A DNA stretch of 64,000 bases, taken from the NCBI GenBank assembly GCA_020848905.1, contig JADLHG010000031.1, forward strand, positions 62,001 through 126,000. The letters are read 5' to 3'. A model generated the notes under the pieces. It searched no databases. It had not been told where the DNA came from and saw only the letters and a list, made by a program, of their open reading frames with translations. Source of the stretch: Deltaproteobacteria bacterium (lineage in GTDB: Bacteria; Myxococcota_A; Polyangia; GCA-2747355; JADLHG01). Of the stretch, positions 50,240 through 58,745 are shown in pieces (the first letter of the stretch is position 1; each line of letters starts with the position of its first letter). A program made the translations under genes and the position numbers.

Positions 50240-51082
50240 ATGTCTCTCGCATCGATGACGCTCCAGAGCAACGTGGCCTCGCTCAACGCCCAGAAGAACC
50301 TGTCCCGGACCGAGACGGGGATGAACACGGCGATGGCGCGCCTCTCCTCCGGGTTGCGCATCAACATGGCCGCCGACGACGCCGCCGGCCTCGCGATCAG
50401 CGAGAAGCTGCGGTCGCAGGTGCGCGGGCTGGCCCAGGCGCAGCGCAACGCCAACGACGGCGTGAGCCTCCTGCAGACGGCGGAAGGCGCCCTCAACGAG
50501 GTCGGCGACATGCTGATCCGCATGCGGGAGCTCGGCGTCCAGGCCGCGAACGGCACGCTCGGCTCCTCCGAGCGGAGCTCGCTGCACGCCGAGTTCGGTG
50601 CCCTGCGCACGGAGATCACCCGTATCGCGAACGCCACCGAGTTCAACGGCACCAAGCTCCTCGACGGCACGCTCTCCACGGGCGTGACCTTCCAGGTGGG
50701 CGTGAAGAACGTTACCGCCAACGACCGCATCACCATCTCCATGCTCAGCGGGCGGGCCTCGGCGATCGGCGTGTCGAACGCCATGACCATCTCCACCGTC
50801 ACCGGCGCGCGAAACTCGCTGTCGGTGCTCGATACGGCGATCTCGGCCGTGACCAGCCGACGCGGCACCATCGGCGCGGCGCAGAACCGGCTCTACACCA
50901 CGATCCGCAACATCACCGCCATGCACGAGAACCTCTCGGCGGCGAACTCGCGCATCCGCGACGCGGACGTGGCGGCGGAGTCGGCCAACTTCACCCGCTC
51001 TCAGATCCTGCTCCAGGCCGGCGTGAGCGTACTGGCCCAGGCCAACCAGCTGCCGCAGATGGCCCTGAAGCTCCTCGGCTAG
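50240..51082 (+). CDS. fliC: Flagellin 2
   Basis: A 280-residue flagellin with the same minimal D0/D1 architecture as flagellin 1. Most differences cluster in the first 31 residues and between about 168 and 217 (the exposed, Ser/Thr-rich part). Ends LPQMALKLLG. The codon usage is more strongly GC-biased than in flagellin 1. Followed by its export chaperone gene fliS, suggesting this copy is the major filament subunit; that is inference. Confidence 0.97.
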   Translation: MSLASMTLQSNVASLNAQKNLSRTETGMNTAMARLSSGLRINMAADDAAGLAISEKLRSQVRGLAQAQRNANDGVSLLQTAEGALNEVGDMLIRMRELGVQAANGTLGSSERSSLHAEFGALRTEITRIANATEFNGTKLLDGTLSTGVTFQVGVKNVTANDRITISMLSGRASAIGVSNAMTISTVTGARNSLSVLDTAISAVTSRRGTIGAAQNRLYTTIRNITAMHENLSAANSRIRDADVAAESANFTRSQILLQAGVSVLAQANQLPQMALKLLG

Positions 51083-51144
51083 CGCGAACGAACCAACGCA
51101 CGAACGAACGGTCGAATAGACGCATCCTGAAAGGTGAGTAACGC

Positions 51145-51531
51145 ATGTACGCAAACGCCAGCGCCCGTCGGTACCAGCAGGTCAGCGTGCAAACCAGCTC
51201 CCCGGGCCAGATCCTGGTCTCCCTGTACGAGACCGCCGTGCGCTACGCGCGCCAGGGCGCCGAGTCGATCCGGCGGGGCGACATCCCCGCCAAGGCGCGA
51301 GAGCTCCAGCGCGTCTCGGACATCGTGGGCGAGCTGACGAGCACCCTGAACCGGAGCGTGGCCCCGGAACTCTGCGACAACCTCGAGCGCCTGTACTACT
51401 ACATGCAAGAGAAGGTGGCCGAGGGGAACGCGACGATGAAGCCCGAGCCGGTGGAAGAGGTGGCGCGCCTGCTGGACACGCTGCGCGAGGCCTGGGTCGA
51501 GGCGGTGGCGCAGGTGGAGGGGCGGAAGTGA
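51145..51531 (+). CDS. fliS: Flagellin export chaperone FliS
   Basis: 128 residues. MYANASARRYQQVSVQTSSPGQILVSLYETAVRYARQGAESIRRGDIPAKARELQRVSDIVGELTSTLNRSVAPELCDNLERLYYYMQEKV has all FliS blocks (Y..N.Y....V.T.SP..L...LYEGA and the conserved LNRLYDYM-like helix). Starts 62 bases after flagellin 2 behind AAAGGTGAG. Overlaps the next gene by four bases. Confidence 0.96.
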   Translation: MYANASARRYQQVSVQTSSPGQILVSLYETAVRYARQGAESIRRGDIPAKARELQRVSDIVGELTSTLNRSVAPELCDNLERLYYYMQEKVAEGNATMKPEPVEEVARLLDTLREAWVEAVAQVEGRK

Positions 51532-51872
51532 GCGCGGCGCTCGAGCGGGCCAAGGAGCGGCTGCGGCTCCTCACCGAGATGCAGCGGATCACCCCGCCGG
51601 TGGGGGCCGAGCGGCCGAGCCCGGATGCGCTGCGCGCGCTGCTGGAACGACGGCAGGCCTTGATCGACGAGTGGCCGGCCGGGGACGTGGACGGGGTGGG
51701 GGAGGAGCTCCGGACGGTAGTGGCGGAGATCCGCCGCACGGTAGAAGAGCTGCTGGCGCGCGACGCGGCGCTCACCGTGTGGCTTACCGACGCGCGGGGC
51801 CAGGTCCTGCGCGTGCTGCAGCGCGGGAAGGCTGCCGCGTCGCCCGAGGCCCGCGTCAAGCGAACGATCTAG
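51528..51872 (+). CDS. fliT: FliT-like small helical protein
   Basis: 114 residues, GTG start overlapping the fliS stop (GTGA). Predicted as helical bundle (ALERAKERLRLLTEMQRI, LRALLERRQALIDEWPAG, ELRTVVAEIRRTVEELLARD) ending with a basic tail. FliT family members downstream of fliS have the same size and pattern and chaperone FliD, but sequence similarity is weak. Its stop codon shares the palindrome CTAG with the convergent gene on the other strand. Confidence 0.65.
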   Translation: MSAALERAKERLRLLTEMQRITPPVGAERPSPDALRALLERRQALIDEWPAGDVDGVGEELRTVVAEIRRTVEELLARDAALTVWLTDARGQVLRVLQRGKAAASPEARVKRTI

Positions 51873-53011
51873 GCCCTGCGGCCCACGACTACCCGCACCG
51901 GCTCCTTGATCCCCACTCCCGCGGCGAAGTTCTTGAGTCGCTCGAGCAGACTCAGCGTCAGCTCCTGCCCCGAGGCGATGAGCAAGCCGCCCGCAGCCGT
52001 GCGGACCTCCTCGGCGAGCACCATCCCCACGGCGAGTCCCCTCACGGGCAGCTCCTGCACCGCGCGCGCTGCGCCCCCCTCACCGAGCATGAAGCGCAAC
52101 GACTCGAGCACGGGCTCCGGGTAGTGCCCCGCACGCCCGCGCAAGGTCTCCAGGGCCAGCGCGGGGCTGAGCCCCGTGGACTCCAGGCGGTCGAGGTCCA
52201 GCGCGGCCCGCAGCGCGGCGGCCCCGAGCGGCTCGGGGGACGTTCCGGGCTTTCGCGCTGCATCACCCCGCCCGAGCGCGAAGCGGAGGAGCTCCCGGAC
52301 CTCGTCGAGGCGCGGGATCCCCGCGAGGAGCTGCTCGCTCACCTCGGGGAGCCGGGCGGTCATGGCCTTCTCGTGCTCCGAGAGCGCTTCCCCCGCGTTC
52401 AGCTTCTCGAGCGTCGCGGGAGGGAGCGTGACGAGGCAGATCTGCGAGAGCATGGCCGCCACCTCGAGCTGCCACTTGTGCGGCAGGGCGAGCGACGTGG
52501 CCAGCTCGCTCACGCGCTGCTTGACTCGGTTCGCGCGGCCGAAGGCGGCCGGGTGCACGAGCGTCAGCGCATCCGTGAGGAGCTGGATGCTCCCGTGGAG
52601 CGTCTGCTCGAGGAGCACCCGCTCCGCGGTGATGAGCCGGTGCTGCTCCACCGCGTCCTCGAGTGCGCGGTGAAGCGCCTCCGGCGGACAGGGCTTGGTC
52701 AGGAAGCGGAAGATGTTCCCCTCGTTCACCGCGGCGATGGCCGATTCCACCTCGGCGTAGCCGGTGAGGAGCACTCGAACCATCGCCGGATGGGACCGCC
52801 GCGTGCGTGACAGGAGCTCTGCCCCGTTCATCCCGGGCATGCGCATGTCGGAGACGATCACGGCGAAGGTCTTGCCGGTCTCGAGGGTGGCGAGAGCCGC
52901 CTGCGACCCGAGCGCCGTCTCGACGGCGAAGCGTCGCCGGAGGTTCTGCGAGAGGCCTTCGAGCACGTTCGACTCGTCGTCGACGCACAGGATACGTGGT
53001 TTGTCCTGCAT
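51869..53011 (-). CDS. Response regulator with degenerate HD-type output domain
   Basis: 380 residues. Residues 1-120 form a complete receiver (ILCVDDESNVLEG, FAVIVSDMRMPGMNG, VLLTGY, RFLTKPCPPEAL). Residues about 150-260 follow the helical layout of RpfG/HD-GYP proteins (LTLVHPAAFGRANRVKQRVSELA, then WQLEVAAMLSQICLVTLPP). The catalytic HD is replaced by SQ, and no GYP motif is present, so it should not degrade cyclic di-GMP. The last 60 residues (VRGLAVGMVLAEEVRTAAGGLLIASGQELT) resemble the tail found in this family. Third gene of a minus-strand kinase/HDOD operon. Confidence 0.8.
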   Translation of the reverse strand: MQDKPRILCVDDESNVLEGLSQNLRRRFAVETALGSQAALATLETGKTFAVIVSDMRMPGMNGAELLSRTRRSHPAMVRVLLTGYAEVESAIAAVNEGNIFRFLTKPCPPEALHRALEDAVEQHRLITAERVLLEQTLHGSIQLLTDALTLVHPAAFGRANRVKQRVSELATSLALPHKWQLEVAAMLSQICLVTLPPATLEKLNAGEALSEHEKAMTARLPEVSEQLLAGIPRLDEVRELLRFALGRGDAARKPGTSPEPLGAAALRAALDLDRLESTGLSPALALETLRGRAGHYPEPVLESLRFMLGEGGAARAVQELPVRGLAVGMVLAEEVRTAAGGLLIASGQELTLSLLERLKNFAAGVGIKEPVRVVVGRRA

Positions 53012-53017
53012 CGGTGG

Positions 53018-54244
53018 CTATCCCCCTGTCATCCGCGCCGCCTCCTGTTCGGCGAGGCGCCGCCACTCCGGAAGCTGGTCCAGCACTCCAGCACGCTCCA
53101 GGTACGCCTCGTCGAGGGTGCCATCCGCGATCAGCGCGGTGGGATGCTCCGCGGTCCTGGCCCGTGCGTCCATCGCGTCAGCGGCCAGAGCGTACCCGAC
53201 GTGGACAGCGGCCAGGCTGTCGAAGGTCTCGTGGCCGATGCGCCCCGGCTCGTGGTGAAACGCGACGGACTCTACCACGGCGCTCGGGAAGCCCCAGAGC
53301 CCGAGAAGGTACGCCCCCACCTCCGCGTGCGTCACCCCGCGTAGCTCGCGCTCGAGCTGGTGGAGCGGCCGGCCGCTCTCGGCGGCGCTGGCCCGCAGGC
53401 TCTCGGCCTGGCTCGTCTGGTGCGTGGCGAGGACCAGCCAGCCCAGGTTGGCCAGGCTCGCCGCCAGAAAGGCCGCCTCGGCGAAGGGCTGCCCCTTGGC
53501 GAGGCGGGCCGTCAAGCGGGCCGCGAGAATCGCGTGGGCCTGGCGCGCCAGGATGTCCTCGCGGAGCGTGGCGGGCAGGCGTTCGATCCCCTGGCCGGCC
53601 GCGTTCCAGAGCACGAGGTTCCTGAGGAGCGAGGTGCCGAGCAGCGAGATCGCCCGCTCCACGCTCAGGCACTTCTGCGCCAGCCCGAAGAAGGCCGAGT
53701 TCACGAGCTGCAGGATCTTCGCGCAGAGGGCCGCGTCTTGCTCCACGATCTGGGCCATCTGCGTCACGCTGGCCTCGGGACTGTCCAGGATCCGCCCGAG
53801 CTGCAGGTATACGCCCGGGAGGCTCGGGAGCTGGCCGAGCTCGCCGACCACGGCCTGGAGCGCCTCGTCGTGAAGGAGGTCTTGGAGCGCGCACGCCCGC
53901 TCGATGACCTTGCGGAGGGCGGCGCTGTCGCACGGCTTGGAGAGGAACTGATGCGCCACGGCGACCACGCGCCCCGCGGAGGCCTGGTCGGTCTGCCCCG
54001 AGAGGACGATGCGCGCCGCCCGGGGATAGCGCCGCTGGACCTCGGTGAGGAAGGTGGCGCCATCCATCCCGGGCATGCGCATGTCCGAGACCACCACGTC
54101 GAAGCCCTTCTCCTCGAGGAGGGCGAGTCCCTCCGCTCCTCCGGGGGCGAAGACCATCTCCCAGCGGTTGCGTTCCTTGCGCAGGAGGTTCTGCAGCCCC
54201 TCGAGCACGCGCGGCTCGTCGTCCACGAAGAGAATGCGCTTCAT
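53018..54244 (-). CDS. Response regulator with HDOD output domain
   Basis: 408 residues: receiver (1-120; ILFVDDEPRVLEG, FDVVVSDMRMPGMDG, HQFLSKPCDSAAL) followed by an HDOD domain (about 135-330; LPSLPGVYLQLGRILDSPEASVTQMAQIVEQDAALCAKILQLVNSAFFG). At the usual LLHDIGK position it reads SLANLGW, so the HD pair is lost and the domain is most likely a protein-binding output. The ATG at 54244 overlaps the kinase stop (ATGA), marking that kinase as the likely phosphate donor. Confidence 0.88.
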   Translation of the reverse strand: MKRILFVDDEPRVLEGLQNLLRKERNRWEMVFAPGGAEGLALLEEKGFDVVVSDMRMPGMDGATFLTEVQRRYPRAARIVLSGQTDQASAGRVVAVAHQFLSKPCDSAALRKVIERACALQDLLHDEALQAVVGELGQLPSLPGVYLQLGRILDSPEASVTQMAQIVEQDAALCAKILQLVNSAFFGLAQKCLSVERAISLLGTSLLRNLVLWNAAGQGIERLPATLREDILARQAHAILAARLTARLAKGQPFAEAAFLAASLANLGWLVLATHQTSQAESLRASAAESGRPLHQLERELRGVTHAEVGAYLLGLWGFPSAVVESVAFHHEPGRIGHETFDSLAAVHVGYALAADAMDARARTAEHPTALIADGTLDEAYLERAGVLDQLPEWRRLAEQEAARMTGG

Positions 54245-56286
54245 ACGGCCCGGTGCTCCATGGTTCCCCCCTTGTTCTCGATGGGCAGCCGGATGACGAA
54301 GGTCGTGCCGCGCCCCAGCTCGCTCTCGAGCGAGATCGACCCGCCATGCTTGTCCACGACGATCGAGCGGGCGATGGCCAGGCCCTGACCGGTCCCCTTG
54401 CCCACGGGCTTGGTGGTGAAGAACGGATCGAAGATGCGCGCGCGAATCTCCTCGGGGATGCCGGTGCCCGTGTCGCTGATCTCCACCACCACGTCGGGTC
54501 CGTCGCAGCGCGACCGTACGGTGATGAGCCCCCTCTCCCCGCTCGTCCCCACCACGTCCGCGATGGCGTGGGCCGCGTTCACGAGCAGGTTCAGGAAGAC
54601 CTGGTTCAGGTCCCCGAGGTGACAGAAGACCGGCGGCAACTCCTGGAAGTCGGTGACCACCTCGGCCACGTACTTCACCTCGTTCTTGGCCACCGTGAGC
54701 GTGCTCGAGAGCGCCCGGTTGAGGTTCGCGGCCACCTTCTCCTTCTGGTCCGGGTGGGCGAACTCCTTCATGGCCCGTACGATGTCGGCCACGCGCGACG
54801 TCCCTTCGAGCGTCCGGTCCACGGCCTTCGGGAGCTGCTCTCGGAGGTACTCGAGGTCTGCGTCCTGCTCGGCCTGGCGGGCGGCGAGGGCGTGTTCGGC
54901 CGTGGCCTCCCCGCGCTCCACCGCGGCCACGACCTCCTGGTAGCTGGCGATGAGCCGCGTCAGATCGCCGAGGGCGTCGCGCAGGAAATGCGCGCTGTCT
55001 CCGACGAACTGAATCGGGGTGTTGATCTCGTGGGCGATCCCCGCGGCGAGCTGTCCCACCGCCTCGAGCTTCTGCGCCTGGCGGAGCTCGGCCTCGGCCT
55101 GTTTGTTCGACGTCACGTCGCGCGCGGCGAGGTAAATCCACTCGGCGCCCGCCTCGGGAGCGGCGCAGCTCAGCGAGAGCCACCGGACCGAGCCGTCCCT
55201 GTGGCAGAAGCGCGCCTCGTAGTCTCGCAGGTCCTCTCCCGCGTTGAGGCGGTCGATGGCCGCCTGCGCCCTGCCGCGCTCCTCCGGACACATCATCTCC
55301 CAGAGCGGACGGTACGCGAGCTCCGCCGGGGTGACCCCGAGGGCCCTGCCCCAGGCGTCGTTCGCGCGCCAGAAGTTCGCGCTGCGGTCGGCGATGGCGA
55401 AGAGGTTGAGCGACATGTTGAAGAAGCGGTCCCGCTCGTCCTCGATGCGCTTGCGCTCCAGGAACTGCGCCACCTCGCGGCCGAGGTTGGCGGCGAGCTC
55501 GAGGAGGCTCGGGTCGGGCTCCTCCACGTCGTGTCCGAAGAGCTCGATCACCCCGAGGAAGCTCTGCCCGAGGACGACCGGAAAGCCGAAGGCCACCCGG
55601 AGGCCCTCCCGGGCCGCCACCGCCAGACGCGGAAAGGCGTGCTCGGCCCGCGTGTCGGCGATCCAGGTCGGGGAGCGGCCGCACCAGATCCGCCCGGGGA
55701 GCCCGATGCCGAAGCCGACGGTGGCGCGGCGCGTGGCCGCCACGAACTCGGTGAACGGTTGCTCGTCGCAGACCCACAGACTGCGGCAGGTCAGCCCCCC
55801 GGTGCCGTCTTCTTGCCAGAGCGCACCGAAGGCCCAGCCCAGCTCGTGGCAGAGGCCCTCGAGCAGCTTCGGAACGACCTCCTGGGCGGACCCCGGTTCG
55901 GCCATGACCCGCGAGGCGGCGGCGCGCGCCCGCTGCAGGCGTCCGGCGCGGGAGCTGGCCGAGGCGTCCCGGGCGAGCGCGATCACGAGGCGCGAGCCGT
56001 TCACGCGATGTTCGACGCACTGGAGCTCGACAGGGAAGATCCGCCGGTCCCGCCGCACGGCGTTGAGCTTCAGCCCCGTCGGGCCGGCCTGGATCAGGCG
56101 TTCGAGCACCACGGGTCCCGATGGGGGGCCGTTCGGCCCCGGAGCCAGCAGCGCGGCGAGCGAGGTCCCCTGCAGCTCGGGGGGGGCGTAGCCGAAGATC
56201 GCGGCCGCTACGTCGCTGCACAGGGCCACCTGGCCGGCAGCGTCCAGCACCATCAGCCCTTCGACGTGGCGGTCGGACGTGCTCAT
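54241..56286 (-). CDS. Soluble PAS-GAF-PAS sensor histidine kinase
   Basis: 681 residues without membrane segments. PAS domain at about 10-105, GAF domain at about 125-275 ([29 protein letters not shown], like light- or redox-sensing GAFs but with no identifiable cofactor residue), second PAS at 285-395 and a kinase core. The phospho-His is in [14 protein letters not shown] (His419); a longer DHp insert follows ([35 protein letters not shown]), and the ATPase boxes are [16 protein letters not shown] and GKGTGQGLA. Heads a three-gene operon with two response regulators. Confidence 0.9.
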   Translation of the reverse strand: MSTSDRHVEGLMVLDAAGQVALCSDVAAAIFGYAPPELQGTSLAALLAPGPNGPPSGPVVLERLIQAGPTGLKLNAVRRDRRIFPVELQCVEHRVNGSRLVIALARDASASSRAGRLQRARAAASRVMAEPGSAQEVVPKLLEGLCHELGWAFGALWQEDGTGGLTCRSLWVCDEQPFTEFVAATRRATVGFGIGLPGRIWCGRSPTWIADTRAEHAFPRLAVAAREGLRVAFGFPVVLGQSFLGVIELFGHDVEEPDPSLLELAANLGREVAQFLERKRIEDERDRFFNMSLNLFAIADRSANFWRANDAWGRALGVTPAELAYRPLWEMMCPEERGRAQAAIDRLNAGEDLRDYEARFCHRDGSVRWLSLSCAAPEAGAEWIYLAARDVTSNKQAEAELRQAQKLEAVGQLAAGIAHEINTPIQFVGDSAHFLRDALGDLTRLIASYQEVVAAVERGEATAEHALAARQAEQDADLEYLREQLPKAVDRTLEGTSRVADIVRAMKEFAHPDQKEKVAANLNRALSSTLTVAKNEVKYVAEVVTDFQELPPVFCHLGDLNQVFLNLLVNAAHAIADVVGTSGERGLITVRSRCDGPDVVVEISDTGTGIPEEIRARIFDPFFTTKPVGKGTGQGLAIARSIVVDKHGGSISLESELGRGTTFVIRLPIENKGGTMEHRAV

Positions 56287-56302
56287 CGCGTCACGCTCTG
56301 GT

Positions 56303-56329
56303 TCATCGACGGGATTGGCCCGGAGTTTT
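56303..56329 (-). promoter_or_regulatory. Weak candidate sigma-28 promoter for the kinase operon
   Basis: Minus strand AAAACTCC-N11-GTCGATGA. The -10 half matches the HDOD promoter at 57411 in seven of eight bases; the -35 half is poor. It lies in the 77-base gap between two same-strand genes. Confidence 0.4.
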
Positions 56330-56363
56330 GGCCCGTCCGGGGGGGGACCTTCCGGCCTGGGCC

Positions 56364-57374
56364 TCAGGCCGCCGAGAAGAGGGCCTGGGCTCGCTCCGCC
56401 GCCTCGCGCAGGGTGGCGGCCACCTTGTGCAGCGCCACCCCATCCATCGTCAGCGCGCGCGCGCTCGCGTCCAGCTCCTCTTCCAGGTCCCAACGGAACC
56501 GCGGGTTGGTCCGCACCTCGTTCATCCCCGAGACGAGCCGTACGACGTGGGCGGCGTAGTTCTCGGGCAGCGCGGGCAGCTCGAGGCCGTGATGGTCCAC
56601 GATGAGGTCGGCCACGAAGGCCGGGAGTTGCCAGCGCAGGGCCATCTCCACCCCGACGTCCACGTGCAGGACCTCGAGCACATCTTCCACCTGGTTCGGG
56701 CTCGCGCGCTCCGTGAACTTGCCGAGGTAGGAGAGCCCCCCGAGGCCCTGCAGGGCCACGATCTTGCCGATGTCGTGCAGGAGCCCGCCCACGAAGGCGC
56801 GGCCACTCGGATCGTCGAGCACGTTCACGGCCAGCCAGAGGCTGCCGTAGGCGCTCACCACCGAATGGGACCAGAGCCTGCGCCACACCGTCGAGAACCG
56901 CTTCTGTCCGGCCTGGATCTGGGGGTCGTAGAGCGTGCGCAGGGAGGTCACCGCCATGAGCTGCGCCACCTTGGCGAGCCCCAGCCGCGAGACGGCCTGA
57001 CCGACCGCCGCGACCTCGATGCCGCGCGAGTAGTAGGCCGAGTTCGCCACGCGCAGCACCTGTGCCGTCATGGCCGGGTCGCTGTTGATGAGCTTGACCA
57101 GCTCGCCGATCTCCAGGTCGGGGTTCGACAGGAGCTGCAGCCCGCGGGCGGCCATGATCGGGAAGGCGGGCAAGGGGTCCGAGGTGGTGCGGAGGTACTC
57201 GAGGAGCGCCTCGGCCACCTCCCGCGCGTCGGCCAGCTCGTTCGGCAGGGCCGCCACGCGGGTCGCGCGGTCGTACTCGGCGAGGCTCAGCAGGTCGAAG
57301 GGCTCGGCCTCCGCAGCGGGCGCGGCGGCGCCTGGACTACCTTCTCCGACAGCGGCTTGCCCGACCTTGGCCAT
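56364..57374 (-). CDS. HDOD-domain signalling protein
   Basis: 336 residues. After a 60-residue acidic N-terminus, the HDOD domain (about 65-265) shows PLPAFPIMAARGLQLLSNPDLEIGELVKLINSDPAMTAQVLRVANSAYY and retains the HD pair in FVGGLLHDIGKIVAL, followed by a VDHHGLELP segment. A helical C-terminal extension (about 280-336) is specific to this protein. The ATG has GGAGGAAG upstream. No enzymatic activity is established for HDOD domains; they usually bind partners in signalling or cell-cycle control. Confidence 0.88.
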   Translation of the reverse strand: MAKVGQAAVGEGSPGAAAPAAEAEPFDLLSLAEYDRATRVAALPNELADAREVAEALLEYLRTTSDPLPAFPIMAARGLQLLSNPDLEIGELVKLINSDPAMTAQVLRVANSAYYSRGIEVAAVGQAVSRLGLAKVAQLMAVTSLRTLYDPQIQAGQKRFSTVWRRLWSHSVVSAYGSLWLAVNVLDDPSGRAFVGGLLHDIGKIVALQGLGGLSYLGKFTERASPNQVEDVLEVLHVDVGVEMALRWQLPAFVADLIVDHHGLELPALPENYAAHVVRLVSGMNEVRTNPRFRWDLEEELDASARALTMDGVALHKVAATLREAAERAQALFSAA

Positions 57375-57410
57375 GCTTCCTCCGCCGCGCGGACGCCGGC
57401 TCTTTACATC

Positions 57411-57437
57411 ACATCGACGCCGCGCGGTGGAACTTTA
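57411..57437 (-). promoter_or_regulatory. Sigma-28 promoter of the HDOD gene at 57374
   Basis: Minus strand TAAAGTTC-N11-GTCGATGT, the closest match in the window to the enteric FliA -35 element. Expected leader about 30 bases. Confidence 0.68.
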
Positions 57438-57452
57438 CCCCGGTGCCCGTCC

Positions 57453-57480
57453 TCAAGCCACCGTGGCCGGCGGTCGTAGT
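57453..57480 (+). promoter_or_regulatory. Weak sigma-28-like promoter of the glycosyltransferase gene
   Basis: TCAAGCCA followed after 12 bases (one more than elsewhere) by GTCGTAGT. The relaxed spacing makes this uncertain. It is divergent from the promoter at 57411-57437. Confidence 0.35.
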
Positions 57481-57493
57481 AAGGTGGTAGGCC

Positions 57494-58723
57494 ATGGGGA
57501 CCGACCCGACGAGCGGACGCCTGGGTTCCGAGAGCGCGCTGAAGCGTGCGCTCGCGTACCGGAAGTTCGCCTCCGATCGCGCCACCGTGCTGCTCCTCGA
57601 CGGAAACTACCACCTGGGCGCGGAGTGCCTCCGGGCCTTCGACCGCCTCGGCCATCGCGTGGAGTCCGTGCCGGTGACGACGCCCGTGGCGAGCTTCGTT
57701 CAGGCCCTGCTCTGGAAGCTCGTGGAGGTGCGGCCGGACTTCGTCCTCTCGATCAACCACCTCGGCTTCGACGAGGGCGGGGCCCTGGGCGCGCTCCTCG
57801 AGGAGCTCGAGCTGCCGGTGGCTGTCTGGTACGTGGACAGCCCGCAGTTCGTGCTCCGCCAGGGAGGGCTCCCCGCGCGATCGGTCACGAGCCTCTTTCT
57901 CTGGGAGCGCACGCTCCTGCCGGCCATGCGCGCCCGCGGTGCCGAGGACCTGCACTACCTGCCGCTCGCGACCGACCCGAGCCGCTTTCCCTGCCGGCCG
58001 GAGGCGCCCGCGCGCCCCCTCGCCTTCGTGGGCGACAGCATGCAGTCGGCGCAGGAGAAGTGGAGGGCGCGTCTGAACGGGGCCGGACGCCGTCAGGCCC
58101 GGCGGCTGGCGGAGGCCTTGCTTGCGGCGGCGAGCGCGGCCGACCGCGCGGCGCTGCTGCATCCCGCGGACGGACCCGGAAGGCCGGACTGGAACGTGCT
58201 CGGAGCGGCCACCTGGGAGGCGACCGCGACGCATCGGTTGGGGCTCCTGCGCGCCGTGGCGGGCCCGGACCTCCACCTCTACGGCGACGCCGGGTGGAAG
58301 CGGCTCTTGCCGACGGCCACCTTCTGCGGTCCGCTCGACTACGGTGAAGCCCTCGCGGCAGTCTACCGCTCGAGCGCCGTGAACCTGAACGCCACGAGTC
58401 GCCAGATGCCTACCGCGGTCAATCAGCGGGTCTTCGACGTGCCGGCCTGCGGTGGCTTCGTCCTCTCCGACGCGCAGGCCGACGTGGGCGAGCACTTCGA
58501 GCTCGGCTCCGAGGCGGTGGTCTACCGCGACGCCGACGAGCTGGCGGCTCTCTGCCGTCATTATCTCGCACACCCCGAGGAGCGAGCGGCCGTGGCCCGA
58601 CGAGCGCGAGAGCGGGTGCTTCGCGACCACACCTACGAGACGCGGGTGCAGACCTTGCTGGCCGCGCTTCGCGCGCGCCACGCCCCGCGCGCCAACGCCG
58701 CCTCGGTCGCTCCCGCGACCTGA
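57494..58723 (+). CDS. CgeB-like glycosyltransferase
   Basis: 409 residues, soluble. The N-terminal Rossmann-like half has VLLLDGNYHLGAECLRAFDRLGH and DFVLSINHLGFDEGGALGALLEELELPVAVWYVDSPQFVL, as in the DUF3880/CgeB family. The C-terminal half has LHLYGDAGWKRLLP, YRSSAVNLNATSRQMPTAVNQRVFDVPACGGFVLSDAQADVGEHFELGSEAVVYRDADELAAL, a GT4-type donor-binding pattern. CgeB-like enzymes occur in flagellin glycosylation islands, so this may extend or modify the flagellin sugar. Donor and acceptor are unknown. Confidence 0.82.
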   Translation: MGTDPTSGRLGSESALKRALAYRKFASDRATVLLLDGNYHLGAECLRAFDRLGHRVESVPVTTPVASFVQALLWKLVEVRPDFVLSINHLGFDEGGALGALLEELELPVAVWYVDSPQFVLRQGGLPARSVTSLFLWERTLLPAMRARGAEDLHYLPLATDPSRFPCRPEAPARPLAFVGDSMQSAQEKWRARLNGAGRRQARRLAEALLAAASAADRAALLHPADGPGRPDWNVLGAATWEATATHRLGLLRAVAGPDLHLYGDAGWKRLLPTATFCGPLDYGEALAAVYRSSAVNLNATSRQMPTAVNQRVFDVPACGGFVLSDAQADVGEHFELGSEAVVYRDADELAALCRHYLAHPEERAAVARRARERVLRDHTYETRVQTLLAALRARHAPRANAASVAPAT

Positions 58724-58745
58724 CCAGCTTCGCCGCCGGAGTGGC

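Noticed and set aside
51869-53011. Active HD-GYP cyclic di-GMP phosphodiesterase
   Set aside because: Neither the HD metal-ligand pair nor the GYP motif is present at the expected positions.
56353-56371. Hairpin CGGCCTG/CAGGCCG at the stop of the HDOD gene
   Set aside because: Seven-base stem with no T-run, and it overlaps coding sequence; too weak to call a terminator in this GC-rich context.
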